Source: Arthrobacter cheniae (lineage in GTDB: Bacteria; Actinomycetota; Actinomycetes; Actinomycetales; Micrococcaceae). Taken from it: 64,000 nucleotides of DNA. Below are positions 1 to 9,257 of the stretch, piece after piece (the stretch's first letter is position 1; every line of letters starts with the position of its first letter). The notes under the pieces were generated by a model that saw only the letters and a list, made by a program, of their open reading frames with translations, was not told the origin of the DNA and made no database searches. The position numbers and the translations under genes were made by a program. The stretch is taken from positions 232,331 through 296,330 of the forward strand of contig NZ_QZVT01000006.1 of the NCBI RefSeq assembly GCF_003602275.1. The letters run 5' to 3'.

Positions 1-1300
1 CACAGAGGAGCGCGGCCACGATCGGAAGTGGACCGGGAGAGGTGAAGAAGACCTTGCGGTGGACGTCCCGCTTGCGGCGTAGGACCACGCAGGCGACGTT
101 CACCACGGTGAAGACGCACAGGAGCAGGAAGGCTGTGGTCCCGGAGAGGTTCGCGACGATGTTGCTCTCGGGGTCGCTCGTCACGTAGACGATCAGGCCG
201 AGGGCGAGGATCGTCGAGAACGCGATGCCTGCCCAGGGAGTGCAGCGCACCGGCAGGACCTTGCCGAGCTGCCGGGGAAGCACACCCTGCCGTGCCATCC
301 CGTAGATCAACCGGCTCGCCATCAGCATGTTGATGAGGGCGGTGTTGGCAACCGCGAAGACGGCGAGGAAGGGGAAGATCCTGTCGATCGGGAAGTCTGG
401 CGATCCCTTGTGGACCACTTCGAGGAGGGCTGCGCCTTCGGCCTCGCGAATGCCTTCCAGCTCGGTGGGGCTCAGGACCGTGACCACGGAGATGGCAACC
501 AGCATGTAGAAGATGACCGCGATCCCGAGGCCTGTCAGCATGGTGCGCGGGAAGATCCGCTCAGGGTTCTGCGTCTCCTCGACCATGTTCACGGAGTCCT
601 CGAAACCCACCATGGCGAAGAAGGCGATGGACGTAGCAGCGGTCACCGCGAGGAAGAGGCCCTTGTCCTGGTAATCGGTGAAGACGAAGACCTCACCCAC
701 GTTGCTGTTGCCCTGGGCCATGGCAAGGAAGCCCACGCCGATCACGATGCACAACGCGGCCATCTCCACGAGCGTCAGGACCACGTTGAACTTCACGCTC
801 TCCCCCACACCGCGGAGGTTGATCACCGCCAGCAGCAGCATGAAGGCCAGGGCTACGAGGGTGATCACACCCTGGCCCGGCATGGCCAGCCACCCGTTGA
901 TCTCGAGCCCGCCGAAAAAGTTCTGCGCGAGCACATTGGCCGACGTCGCGGCGCTGGTGATCCCCGAGCAGACGACGGCGAACGCCACCAGGAATGTGAC
1001 GAAGTGGATGCCGAACGCCTTGTGCGTATAGAGGGCCGCCCCGGCTGCCTGGGGATACTGCGTCACGAGTTCGAGGTAGGAGAACGCGGTCATTGTCGCG
1101 ACGACGAAGGCCAGCAGGAACGGGAGCCAGACCAGCCCGCCGACCGTACCCGCCATGGTCCCGGTGACGGCGTAGACGCCGGCTCCGAGAATGTCCCCGA
1201 CTATGAACAGCAGGAGCAGTTTCGGCCCGAGGACCCGCTTGAGTTGGGGTTCGTCGGTAGTGGCGGGTGCATCTGACACGTGCTCGGCAGAAGTACTCAT
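1..1300 (-). CDS. APC-family amino acid permease (C-terminus cut by window edge)
   Basis: Integral membrane amino acid/polyamine transporter of the APC superfamily. I read 433 codons from an ATG at 1298-1300 with a strong ribosome site (AGGGGAGG) just upstream; the frame stays open to base 1, so the C-terminus lies outside the window. After a polar N-terminus of about 25 residues, the first helix carries the family signature (GDILGAGVYAVTG). At least ten hydrophobic segments follow, including GGLVWLPFLLAFVVAT and FVTFLVAFAVVCSGITSA. The gene is divergent from the VOC gene that starts at 1509. The substrate cannot be told from sequence alone. Confidence 0.9.
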   Translation of the reverse strand, partial: MSTSAEHVSDAPATTDEPQLKRVLGPKLLLLFIVGDILGAGVYAVTGTMAGTVGGLVWLPFLLAFVVATMTAFSYLELVTQYPQAAGAALYTHKAFGIHFVTFLVAFAVVCSGITSAATSANVLAQNFFGGLEINGWLAMPGQGVITLVALAFMLLLAVINLRGVGESVKFNVVLTLVEMAALCIVIGVGFLAMAQGNSNVGEVFVFTDYQDKGLFLAVTAATSIAFFAMVGFEDSVNMVEETQNPERIFPRTMLTGLGIAVIFYMLVAISVVTVLSPTELEGIREAEGAALLEVVHKGSPDFPIDRIFPFLAVFAVANTALINMLMASRLIYGMARQGVLPRQLGKVLPVRCTPWAGIAFSTILALGLIVYVTSDPESNIVANLSGTTAFLLLCVFTVVNVACVVLRRKRDVHRKVFFTSPGPLPIVAALLC

Positions 1301-1508
1301 GGTCGGCCTCCCCTGTGGTTTTCCACCTCACTGTGGCCCTCTTCGGTGTGCTTGGCAAGGGTCGGATTACAGGAACTCCGCCTCGACGCGTGGGCCGAGG
1401 TCTCTGCCCACCGATGATTCTTCGAGGGATGTGACGTCCAACAGCTACAACGGCCCACGAGGGGCCCGAGCAGCACCCAAGAGAACAATCCGGAACAGGA
1501 GAACCATC

Positions 1509-1955
1509 ATGGCCACCAACGTCTTCATCAACCTTCCCGTCAGCGATCTGGCGAGGTCGAAGCGGTTCTACACCAGCTTCGGCTGGACACTCGATCCCAA
1601 CTTCTCCAACGACGACGCCGGAGCCGTCACCATCAGCGACACGATCCACCTGATGATCCTGACGCACAGCCACTGGGCGCAGTTCACGGACAAGCAGGTG
1701 GCCGACGCAACAACCACCTCTGCCGTCATCAACGCGATCAGTGTCGAAGAGCCCCGCCAGATCGACACCATGGTCGATCAGGCCATAACCGCCGGCGCGA
1801 CCGAGGGCAAGGCGCAGGAGTTCGGCTTCATGCGCTCGCGCACCTTCGCCGATCCCGATGGGCACACGTGGGAGATCATGTGGATGGACCCGATCGCCCG
1901 GACGGGAGACTGGGCGGCCGTGCAGGCCAAGTACGGGGAACAACAGTTCGCCTGA
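1509..1955 (+). CDS. VOC-superfamily (glyoxalase/extradiol dioxygenase-like) protein
   Basis: Small cytoplasmic VOC-fold protein of 148 residues. It opens with the family-type beta strand (FINLPVSDLARSKRFY) and ends with the paired strand FADPDGHTWEIMWMDP, where the conserved glutamate of the metal site lies. Start ATG 1509 is supported by AGGAGA at 1497-1502. The longer open frame upstream has no such site. Members of this group are usually annotated only as glyoxalase/bleomycin-resistance-like and the substrate is unknown. The MDMPI-like gene follows 18 bases after the stop and is probably co-transcribed. Confidence 0.85.
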   Translation: MATNVFINLPVSDLARSKRFYTSFGWTLDPNFSNDDAGAVTISDTIHLMILTHSHWAQFTDKQVADATTTSAVINAISVEEPRQIDTMVDQAITAGATEGKAQEFGFMRSRTFADPDGHTWEIMWMDPIARTGDWAAVQAKYGEQQFA

Positions 1956-1973
1956 TCGCGGACAGGACAGCGG

Positions 1974-2621
1974 ATGGAACGCGACACCGAGGCACTCTGG
2001 AACTGCGCCCACGCGGAACGCGCTGCCCTGGCCCGGGACCTCGCCTCCCTCCCCGGGGAGGCATGGCGGGGTCCTACCCTGTGCGGGAACTGGAACGTCG
2101 AGGAGGTCACGGCGCATCTCACGGCGGCTGCATCGGTCGGTCAGTGGCGATGGATCCGGAGCATGGTGCTGGCAGGCTTCCGGCCGGGTGTGCACAATCA
2201 GCGCCGGCTCGAGGAGTGTCTGGGGTCGACGCCCGCCGGGACGCTCCAGGAGTTCCGGGCCGTTATCGGCTCGACCGTGGCTCCGTCGTCGCACATTGCC
2301 GCCTACCTCGGCGAGGTGGTGGTGCACGCCCAGGACATCCGGTATCCCCTCCACCTCCCGGCACGGCCGGGCCTGGAGTCGTTGCTCCCGGTGGCGGAGT
2401 TCTTCGCCGCGAGGAACTTCACCCTTCCGAGCCGCGACAACGGTGCGGGGCTGCGGCTGGTGGCGGCGGATGCTCCGTTCGAGGTCGGTGCCGGTCCGGA
2501 GGTACGCGGCAGCCTGCTCGGGCTGGTGATGTGCCTGGCCGGGCGGCCCGCCTACCTCGAAGAGCTGGAGGGACCCGGCGTGGCGCTGCTCCGCGAACGC
2601 ATCACCCGCGTGGAGAACTGA
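1974..2621 (+). CDS. maleylpyruvate isomerase-family mycothiol-dependent enzyme (DinB-like fold)
   Basis: A 215-residue protein of the actinobacterial MDMPI/DinB-like family. The N-terminal four-helix domain shows the family pattern LCGNWNVEEVTAHL around residues 40-55, where a histidine is the expected metal ligand, and an HIAAYLGEVVVHAQDI segment around residue 105-120 supplies further histidines. The C-terminal part (PFEVGAGPEVRGSLLGLVM) fits the usual MDMPI C-terminal domain. Enzymes of this family use mycothiol, the actinobacterial thiol cofactor. Exact reaction unknown. It directly follows the VOC gene on the same strand. Confidence 0.8.
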   Translation: MERDTEALWNCAHAERAALARDLASLPGEAWRGPTLCGNWNVEEVTAHLTAAASVGQWRWIRSMVLAGFRPGVHNQRRLEECLGSTPAGTLQEFRAVIGSTVAPSSHIAAYLGEVVVHAQDIRYPLHLPARPGLESLLPVAEFFAARNFTLPSRDNGAGLRLVAADAPFEVGAGPEVRGSLLGLVMCLAGRPAYLEELEGPGVALLRERITRVEN

Positions 2622-2660
2622 ACCGCGTCGGGCGTCCTTCCGCTGGAATAGGCTTGCTGG

Positions 2661-4577
2661 ATGAGTTCGACGTCCAGCCTGCCCGAAGACCGCATCCGGG
2701 CAGAAGTCCAGTCCGCGCGCCTCGACGCGACGTCGGACGCGGATTGGCAGTCCTTCATGGTTCGCTTCGATACCGAGTTCCCCCGGCTGCAGTCACTGTT
2801 CCACCGCATCTACGGACCGGGCGCGGACGGCGAACTGCTGCAGGTGGTCCTCGACGCCGCGGCGTCCTGGCAGGAACGCCCCGCGGACCTCAAAACCCTT
2901 GACGCCTCCCGTGCCATGGCTCCGGACTGGTTCCAGTCCAATCGGATGCTCGGAGGGGTCTGCTACGTCGACCTGTACGCAGGGAACCTCGCGGGCATGC
3001 GTGAGCGCATCCCGTACTTCCGGAAACTCGGCCTCACCTACCTGCACCTGATGCCCCTGTTCCTGGCCCCGGCGGCGAACTCGGATGGCGGGTACGCGGT
3101 CTCCAGCTACCGCGACGTCGACCCCTCCCTCGGCACCATGGACGAACTTGCCGAGTTGGCCCGTGAACTCCGGGAGGACGGCATCGCCCTGGTGGTCGAC
3201 TTCATCTTCAACCACACCTCGGACGAACACGACTGGGCGAAGCGTGCCGTCGCCGGTGACCCCGAGTACCAGGACTTCTACCTGATCTACCCCGACCGGC
3301 AGGTACCCGACGCCTACGAGCAGACCGTCCGGGAGATCTTCCCCGACGACCACCCCGGCTCCTTCGTGCAGATCGACGACGGACGGTGGGTCTGGGCGAC
3401 GTTCCACTCGTTCCAGTGGGACCTCAACTACCGCAACCCCCGGGTGTTCCGGGCCATGGCCGGCGAGATGCTGTACCTCGCCAACCAGGGCGTGGACATC
3501 ATCCGCATGGACGCCGTCGCGTTCATCTGGAAACAGCTCGGCACCAGCTGCGAGAGCCTGCCCGAAGCCCACCTCCTCCTGCAGGCCTTCAACGCGGTGT
3601 GCCGGCTCGCAGCTCCCTCGCTGCTCTTCAAGTCCGAAGCGATCGTGCATCCCGACGAGGTGGTGCAGTACATCGACCCGGGCGAGTGCCAGCTCAGCTA
3701 CAACCCCCTGCAGATGGCCCTGATCTGGAACTCACTGGCCACCCGGGACGCCTCCCTGCTCGCCCAGGCCCTCGAACGCCGGCACGCCATCCCCGACGGC
3801 ACCGCCTGGGTCAACTACGTGCGCAGCCATGACGACATCGGCTGGACGTTCTCCGACGAGGACGCCGCCGAACTCGGCATCAACGGGCACGACCACCGCC
3901 GCTTCCTCAACGCGTTCTTCGTCAACCGGTTCCCCGACAGCTTCGCCCGCGGCGTGCCCTTCCAGGACAACCCGCGCACCGGCGACTGCAGGATCTCCGG
4001 CACGACGGCGTCCCTCGCCGGTCTCGAAGCAGCCAGGGAAGCCGCCGAGGACGATGGCGCCGCCGTCGCTCGGATCCTCCTGGCCCACTCGATCATCCTC
4101 AGCACCGGCGGCATACCACTGCTCTACCTCGGCGACGAAGTAGGCCAGCTCAACGACTACTCCTACCGCGGCGACCCGGCCCGGGCAGGCGACAGCCGGT
4201 GGGTGGGCCGGCCCGGCTACCCAGCGGACCGCTACGAGGCCAGACACACCGCTACCACGAACGCCGGAGCCATCTTCGCCGGTCTCAGCCGGCTCATCGA
4301 GGTCCGGAAGCAGACCCCCGAGTTCGCCGGCGGACAGCTCGTTGCCTTCATCACGAACAACCCGCACGTCCTCGGGTACCAGCGCCCGGGACTGCTCGAC
4401 GGCGAGGAATCCACCGTCGTCGTGCTCGTCAACGTCGCCGACACCCCGCAGGATGTCACGGCCCAGACCCTGTCCGGCCTACCCCCCATGGCACGGGAAC
4501 TCATCAGCGGCGACAGCACGCTCCTGCACACCGGGGTGACCCTCGAACCCCATGGCGTCCGGTGGTTCAGGGTCTAG
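2661..4577 (+). CDS. amylosucrase-type GH13 glucan sucrase
   Basis: A 638-residue GH13 enzyme, almost exactly the length of Neisseria polysaccharea amylosucrase (636). Amylosucrase splits sucrose and builds an alpha-1,4-glucan with release of fructose. The catalytic triad is in place with a constant offset of two from the Neisseria numbering: nucleophile Asp284 in [15 protein letters not shown], acid/base Glu326 in [11 protein letters not shown] and Asp391 in VRSHDDIGW. Asp142 in [13 protein letters not shown] matches the sucrose-pocket aspartate. No signal peptide, so intracellular or released by lysis. The N-terminal helical domain (1-90) is present. It is convergent with the shikimate-dehydrogenase-like gene. 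A related glucosyltransferase specificity (sucrose hydrolase) cannot be excluded. Confidence 0.9.
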   Translation: MSSTSSLPEDRIRAEVQSARLDATSDADWQSFMVRFDTEFPRLQSLFHRIYGPGADGELLQVVLDAAASWQERPADLKTLDASRAMAPDWFQSNRMLGGVCYVDLYAGNLAGMRERIPYFRKLGLTYLHLMPLFLAPAANSDGGYAVSSYRDVDPSLGTMDELAELARELREDGIALVVDFIFNHTSDEHDWAKRAVAGDPEYQDFYLIYPDRQVPDAYEQTVREIFPDDHPGSFVQIDDGRWVWATFHSFQWDLNYRNPRVFRAMAGEMLYLANQGVDIIRMDAVAFIWKQLGTSCESLPEAHLLLQAFNAVCRLAAPSLLFKSEAIVHPDEVVQYIDPGECQLSYNPLQMALIWNSLATRDASLLAQALERRHAIPDGTAWVNYVRSHDDIGWTFSDEDAAELGINGHDHRRFLNAFFVNRFPDSFARGVPFQDNPRTGDCRISGTTASLAGLEAAREAAEDDGAAVARILLAHSIILSTGGIPLLYLGDEVGQLNDYSYRGDPARAGDSRWVGRPGYPADRYEARHTATTNAGAIFAGLSRLIEVRKQTPEFAGGQLVAFITNNPHVLGYQRPGLLDGEESTVVVLVNVADTPQDVTAQTLSGLPPMARELISGDSTLLHTGVTLEPHGVRWFRV

Positions 4578-4601
4578 CCGGTCCATGTGCCGGCCCGACG
4601 G

Positions 4602-5420
4602 TCAGGCCTGCTGACGGGAGAACTCCCCCGCGGCCCGGACCTGCTCGGGAGTAGGGCGGATGCCGGTGTAGAGCACGAACTGCTCCTCCGCCTGCAGTGC
4701 GACCACCTCGGCGCCCGTGATGACCGGTGTGCCCGCAGCCCGGGCAGCGCGGATCAGGGGTGTCTCGGAGGGCACGGCGACGACGTCGAACACCACTTCG
4801 GCGGCGTCGATGGCGGACTGCGGGAAGGCGACGGCGTCGGCATCCGTACCGGTCATGCCGAGCGGCGTGACGTTGAGGATCAGGTCGGCGGTCGACTCCC
4901 CCACATCCTGCTGCCAGCCGAACCCGTACAGGTCCGCGAGCGCCCTGCCCGTCCGCTCGTTGCGCGCGACGACCGTCACGTTCGTGAAACCGGAGTCCCG
5001 CAGGGCAGCGACGACGGCCTTGGCCATGCCACCGGAACCCCGCACGAGGACCGAGTGCGTGGTGGGGACCGCGTGCTCGCGGAGCAGCCGGGCCACAGCC
5101 GCGTAGTCGGTGTTGTAGGCGGTGAGGACGCCGTCGTCGTTGACGATGGTGTTGACGGAATCGATCGCCTTCGCGGACTCGTCGAGGTGGTCGACGAGCG
5201 CGATCACCTCCTCCTTGAACGGCATCGAGATCGCGGCGCCCCGGATGCCGAGTCCCCGCATACCGGCGATGGCGGATGGCAGGTCCGTCGGCGCGAACGC
5301 CTTGTAGATGTAATTCAGCCCCAACTCCTCATAGAGGTAGTTGTGGAAGCGCGTCCCGACGTTGCTCGGGCGCGACGCGAGGGAGATGCACAGGGTCATG
5401 TCTTTATTCAGGATGGGCAC
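4602..5420 (-). CDS. shikimate 5-dehydrogenase-like oxidoreductase
   Basis: A 272-residue AroE-superfamily protein. The N-terminal half has the substrate-domain pattern (RGAAISMPFKEEV, where the Lys is the catalytic candidate, and SVNTIVNDDG plus AYNTDYAAV). The C-terminal half has a nucleotide-binding segment VLVRGSGGMAKAV and NVTPLGMTG. The start is taken as the GTG at 5418-5420, giving the family-typical opening MPILNKDMTLC; an ATG at 5397-5399 is possible, and a longer open frame upstream would run into the neighbouring gene. It is a divergent paralogue group distinct from biosynthetic AroE, so it may act on a related compound rather than in the shikimate pathway. Confidence 0.8.
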   Translation of the reverse strand: MPILNKDMTLCISLASRPSNVGTRFHNYLYEELGLNYIYKAFAPTDLPSAIAGMRGLGIRGAAISMPFKEEVIALVDHLDESAKAIDSVNTIVNDDGVLTAYNTDYAAVARLLREHAVPTTHSVLVRGSGGMAKAVVAALRDSGFTNVTVVARNERTGRALADLYGFGWQQDVGESTADLILNVTPLGMTGTDADAVAFPQSAIDAAEVVFDVVAVPSETPLIRAARAAGTPVITGAEVVALQAEEQFVLYTGIRPTPEQVRAAGEFSRQQA

Positions 5421-5452
5421 ACCGCCATTGTGCCTGCCATGCCACGGTACTT

Positions 5453-6763
5453 CTAGCGGACGCCCGCCCGAACCAGTCCGTCGTGCACGAAGCGGGCCAT
5501 CACGCTCCACACCGCCGACGACGCGAACGGTTCGAGCTCCATGCTGCCGCCCTGGTTGACGAATGCCAGGTGCTGCCCCGCTGTTCCGGCCGACAACCAC
5601 GTGTTCTGGGGGGCAGCGGCGCCGGACTCCTGCAGGGACCAGGCGAGCCACGGCTGCTCCCACAACCTGACGAGCGCAGGATCACGTCCCGGCGCGCTGG
5701 TCAGCGCTCCGGTTTCCAGCCGGCGCGCGAACGCCTCCCGGGTGACGGCCACGTTCTCCCCGATGTAACTCCATGCGGGTCCGACCCCGAGCCAGGCGAC
5801 GAGGACGGATGGCAGGTGCGCAGCACTCACCAGCGCCACCTGCACCTGCCCGAGCGCGGGCGTTCCTGCACCACGCGCAGCCGCCGGCGCGGGTCCGGAC
5901 ACCAGGAAGGCGCCGTCCGCACCCACCCATGCCGTGACCGACGTCGCGAGATCTGCGCGCTGGGCGCCGACCGCGAAGGAGAAGGTGGGTCCGCGTAGCG
6001 GTGCGACCAGGCTCAGGCCCGCCGCCGCCAGCTTCCCCGATGCATCCATGAGGCCCGCGGCGGACAACTCCTCGATCTGGGCGCGACGACGGAACCGGTC
6101 AGCCATCCCGACCCCCTTGCCGTCCGCGCACTCCATCAGCAGGTCGAGCGCCTCGTTACTGATCACGGGCCCGCCGGACACGAACGGCTGGACCGCGGCG
6201 ATGCGGGAGAGATCTTCCAGCGGGCGTCCGAGGTGCTCGGAGGCGACGGGATCAAGTGCGGGCTCGGCCGACGCTCGCTGCCCCGGTCGGGTGGCCACGG
6301 ACATGTTGTCCACCCTCGCCAGCTCGACCATGCGGTGCAGGAGGGTCTCCATCCCGACCGACTGATCCGGGGCGAAGCTGCCGATGATCTCGACGGACAG
6401 GTCCCCGAGGACGCAGAACCACCGGAGGACGCACACGGCCTGTCCAGCCTGGAGATAGGTGAACGTCTGGCGGCGTGCAGGGACATCGGCCACGGTCGCT
6501 TCCTCGTGGCCGACGATGTGCGCCTGCGGGAAGGACTGCAGAGTCGCGATCACAGCCCTGGTGGACAGCGCAGCCAGGGAAAGTCCGCCCGTAGAGCCCA
6601 GGCGCACCACGAGGTTGGGCCGGAAGGTACCCTCCGGAACCTGGGGATGTGCGAGCACCAGGGCGGCCCCGGCCTCGTCCAGGCGTTCCCAGGCGGCCAG
6701 CCGCGGCAGGGTCACGGGCCCCGCGGTCTCCCACTGCCATTGCTGGTCGGTGTGCGTCGTCAT
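5453..6763 (-). CDS. unknown 436-residue protein of a WXG/type VII secretion-like operon
   Basis: I do not recognise a firm family. The first ~180 residues (PNLVVRLGSTGG, VADVPARRQTFTYLQ, SVEIIGSFAPDQ) resemble the LpqN/DUF1795 alpha/beta fold found with actinobacterial cell-envelope and secretion genes. The remainder is Ala/Gly-rich with a predicted winged or alpha/beta segment (RFRRRAQIEELSAAGLMD) and an MELEPF strand near the end. There is no signal peptide and no transmembrane helix. Its ATG overlaps the stop of the membrane-protein gene (ATGA at 6760-6763), so the two are translationally coupled. Possible roles are chaperone or immunity/regulatory partner of the neighbouring WXG-like proteins; this is inference from context. 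Confidence 0.7.
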   Translation of the reverse strand: MTTHTDQQWQWETAGPVTLPRLAAWERLDEAGAALVLAHPQVPEGTFRPNLVVRLGSTGGLSLAALSTRAVIATLQSFPQAHIVGHEEATVADVPARRQTFTYLQAGQAVCVLRWFCVLGDLSVEIIGSFAPDQSVGMETLLHRMVELARVDNMSVATRPGQRASAEPALDPVASEHLGRPLEDLSRIAAVQPFVSGGPVISNEALDLLMECADGKGVGMADRFRRRAQIEELSAAGLMDASGKLAAAGLSLVAPLRGPTFSFAVGAQRADLATSVTAWVGADGAFLVSGPAPAAARGAGTPALGQVQVALVSAAHLPSVLVAWLGVGPAWSYIGENVAVTREAFARRLETGALTSAPGRDPALVRLWEQPWLAWSLQESGAAAPQNTWLSAGTAGQHLAFVNQGGSMELEPFASSAVWSVMARFVHDGLVRAGVR

Positions 6764-7185
6764 GGCGCGTTCCGTTCTTCCGTCGGGCCGAGGGGCTCAC
6801 CGGTGGGACCCTGGCGCAGCACACGGCTCCGGTACTTCGCGGCGTACAGGCCGCCGCCGCGCTTGATCTCATCATCCGAGTCCTTCATCCAGCGGGGCTG
6901 AAGGAACCGCGGGACGTAGAAGCAGCCGACGAGGCCCGACACCAGGCAGGCCATGAGGAACAGGCTGATGGGACCAGTCACCGCCTGCGGCAGCCTGTAA
7001 ATGAGGTCGTTGAAGGGCGCGCAAGCCATCAGGATGCCGATCGGCAGCATCGCCAGGCTCGGTTTGCCGGGCAGGAAGCTGTCCCCGACCAGCAGGTACA
7101 TCCACTTCTGCCGGATCATCGAGATGCTCGCCCAGGCGAGGAAGAGACCCAACGGCAGGATCGTGATCAGGAGTATCGGGGACAT
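6760..7185 (-). CDS. small membrane protein with three predicted helices
   Basis: A 141-residue integral membrane protein. Hydrophobic segments lie at about residues 2-24 (LLITILPLGLFLAWAS), 43-60 (SLAMLPIGILMACAPF) and 70-92 (GPISLFLMACLVSGLVGCF). The C-terminal ~45 residues are charged and end in a Gly/Pro-rich tail. No family recognised. It sits between the 452-residue WXG-like gene (stop at 7278, 92 bases upstream) and the 436-residue gene, whose start overlaps its stop. In this setting it may be an immunity or anchoring protein, but this is inferred only from position. Confidence 0.7.
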   Translation of the reverse strand: MSPILLITILPLGLFLAWASISMIRQKWMYLLVGDSFLPGKPSLAMLPIGILMACAPFNDLIYRLPQAVTGPISLFLMACLVSGLVGCFYVPRFLQPRWMKDSDDEIKRGGGLYAAKYRSRVLRQGPTGEPLGPTEERNAP

Positions 7186-7277
7186 CAGGACATCGGACTC
7201 CGTTGCAGGCAGGAACAGGCGGTTGCCTGAGGGGCATGACGGTCGGGAATACAGCAGCCGTCCACAGTGACGCCAGC

Positions 7278-8636
7278 CTAACCGAACACCGAGTTCCAGC
7301 CCTCCGAGATGGCATCCCCGGCATCCGAAAGCGCCTCCTTCGTGCCGTCGTACGCATTCTCGGCGAGATCCGCCGCTGCGTCCTTCACGCTGCCTCCGCC
7401 CAACCAGTCCGGCAGGTCCTGGTCGGCGAGGTAGGAGATGCCCATGCCGACGCCGAATCCGATCACGGTTCCCACAGGACCGCCGATCATCGTTCCCACG
7501 GCTGCACCGGCCACCCCTGCACCGAGGTCGACGGCGGTCTTCGCACCGCCGCGCACCGCACCGAGCTCGTTGGCACGGGCGTTGCGGTCGGCTTCGCTCA
7601 TCCTCGGGGACTCCACGAGGAGGCGGTCGTAGGCCTGGGCGCGCTCATCAGCGATCGTCAGGCCGGCCATGCCGACGGCGACGACACCGCCGCCGACCTT
7701 GAGGGCCTTGAGTCCGTGGGGAAGTTCGCCGAACGTCGGTCGGGGAGTCGACGACGTGGGGGCAGGCTTCCAGTCGCCCGGGTTCGCGTCCACCCGGGCC
7801 CGGTAGGCGGACGACAAGTCGTAGAAGCGCTCGTGGACCTCCGGACGCCAGTCCACCGCGGCGGCGAAGCCGTTGCGCGTATAGCGCTCCGACACGGTTC
7901 GTCCGTAGTCGGGATGGTCGGGGTTGCTGATATGGATCTCGCGCCCGCCGATGTTCAGGTACCTGTCGCCGGCGATCTCCGCAGCAGTCAGCGGACCGGT
8001 CGGATCGAGCGGCGTGAAGCGGAACTGCTGCCAGGGCATCGGGACCTGGCGGTAGGCGGTGATGTCCACGCGCTTGAAGGTATGGGTGCTCGAGTAATTC
8101 GTGCTCGCTGCGACGACCAGGCCGGCCTCGGGCCCGCTCAGGGTGCTGACGGTGTTGTCCACCGTCCCGTCGATGCCCTTGAGGGCAGCCACGCAGGTCG
8201 TCACCGCGTCGTCGTAGCGTCCGGCCAGCCGGTCGATATCACCCTGGAGCCAGCCCTGCTGGGCAGCGTCCACGGGCGAATCCGGATCGGCGGGGTCCAC
8301 TGTCGGCGGGTCGGCTTCGAAGGAGGATATTTCGGCGAGCAGAGCGGTCCGCTCAGCCTCGAGCTCCCGGACCGTGCCGGCGAAGGCGGCAAGGGCGGTC
8401 TGCGCCTGTCCGGCCGCCAGGTCGACAACATCACCGTGGGGGGTGATCGAGGTGAAGACGGCCAGCACCTCCACCTGTTCCGGGGCTTGATAGCTTCCCG
8501 AGAGTCCGGACCACGTGGAGGAGAGCCCATCGACGGTGGTCGAGACGTCGGCGCCCGCGGAGGCGATGTCACCGGCGGCCGCTTCCAGCTCCCCCGGTGA
8601 CGCCCACTGCTGCAGGCCGCTGGTATCGAAAGCCAT
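7278..8636 (-). CDS. WXG-type protein with long C-terminal region, possible type VII secretion effector
   Basis: A 452-residue protein. The first ~100 residues are helical, and Trp42-Ser-Gly44 (STWSGLSGSYQAP) fits the WXG turn between two helices as in WXG100/LXG-type type VII substrates. Residues ~105-150 are a second helical stretch. The middle (residues ~190-280: NIGGREIHISNPDHPDYGRT, FYDLSSAYRARVD) is unlike anything I recognise. Residues ~300-400 hold a hydrophobic Gly-rich segment (GAAVGTMIGGPVGTVIGFGVG) of glycine-zipper type that could insert into a membrane. The start is 2 bases after the stop of the 115-residue gene, a tight operon. An effector or pore-forming role is inference; no catalytic motif is visible. 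Confidence 0.75.
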   Translation of the reverse strand: MAFDTSGLQQWASPGELEAAAGDIASAGADVSTTVDGLSSTWSGLSGSYQAPEQVEVLAVFTSITPHGDVVDLAAGQAQTALAAFAGTVRELEAERTALLAEISSFEADPPTVDPADPDSPVDAAQQGWLQGDIDRLAGRYDDAVTTCVAALKGIDGTVDNTVSTLSGPEAGLVVAASTNYSSTHTFKRVDITAYRQVPMPWQQFRFTPLDPTGPLTAAEIAGDRYLNIGGREIHISNPDHPDYGRTVSERYTRNGFAAAVDWRPEVHERFYDLSSAYRARVDANPGDWKPAPTSSTPRPTFGELPHGLKALKVGGGVVAVGMAGLTIADERAQAYDRLLVESPRMSEADRNARANELGAVRGGAKTAVDLGAGVAGAAVGTMIGGPVGTVIGFGVGMGISYLADQDLPDWLGGGSVKDAAADLAENAYDGTKEALSDAGDAISEGWNSVFG

Positions 8637-8638
8637 GG

Positions 8639-8986
8639 CTACTCCTTCGCGTCGTCGATGGCGAGGGACGGCATCTGCGTGACCTGGCTGCGGGCGGTGT
8701 CCGCCATGGCGGCGTCACCCTCGACGTACGCGTTCACTGCAGCGCTGACGCCATTCACGGCGTTCTCGACGCGCGTGGTCGCCGCTTCGCACTGCAGCAC
8801 CAGGACGTCGTTCCAGAGTCCGATCAGGGCGTCACCGATCTGCTGGCTCCTCGACGCTCCGATCGCCGCGTCGACAGCCGAACTGAGCTTGGTACGGGCA
8901 GTGCCGATCGCCTCGCTGTCCGCCTGCACCGTGGACAGCACGCCGCGGCATGCTCCCACGCTGATGTCGTACCCCGGTATCGCCAT
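8639..8986 (-). CDS. small helical WXG-like/DUF6507-type protein
   Basis: A 115-residue, almost wholly alpha-helical protein, the first gene of the four-gene operon. The N-terminus (YDISVGACRGVLSTVQ) resembles the DUF6507 family of actinobacterial small ESX-associated proteins, and the length and two-helix pattern match WXG100-like secreted partners, but the canonical Trp-X-Gly is not present (the central Trp lies in LWNDV). Downstream, the 452-residue WXG protein starts after 2 bases. Such pairs often form a heterodimer exported by type VII secretion; here this is an inference from size, fold and spacing. Confidence 0.7.
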   Translation of the reverse strand: MAIPGYDISVGACRGVLSTVQADSEAIGTARTKLSSAVDAAIGASRSQQIGDALIGLWNDVLVLQCEAATTRVENAVNGVSAAVNAYVEGDAAMADTARSQVTQMPSLAIDDAKE

Positions 8987-9257
8987 GATCGTCCCCCAGT
9001 AAGTTCACGTGCTGGTGAGGCCTCGGCCTCCCACGTCTTCCTGCACTCTATGCGGCCGGGGTGGCGTCGGCGATGGGGAGAACTACCCACCCCACCGCGA
9101 ACCGCGACCGGCGTCCTTCATACCGCCGTGACACATGCGGTCGCGGGATGCCCGTAGCAGGTTGTCGTTATTACACTTGAGGACGGTCCTCCCCGCGACG
9201 GCGCACTACCGGGGCCTCATCCAGCACCTTCGTCCGTTCCGTTCCAGGAGTGTCTTC

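Noticed and set aside
693..2354. Long minus-strand open frame
   Set aside because: It crosses three real genes in the wrong frame and lacks any family similarity; permease and VOC genes account for the region.
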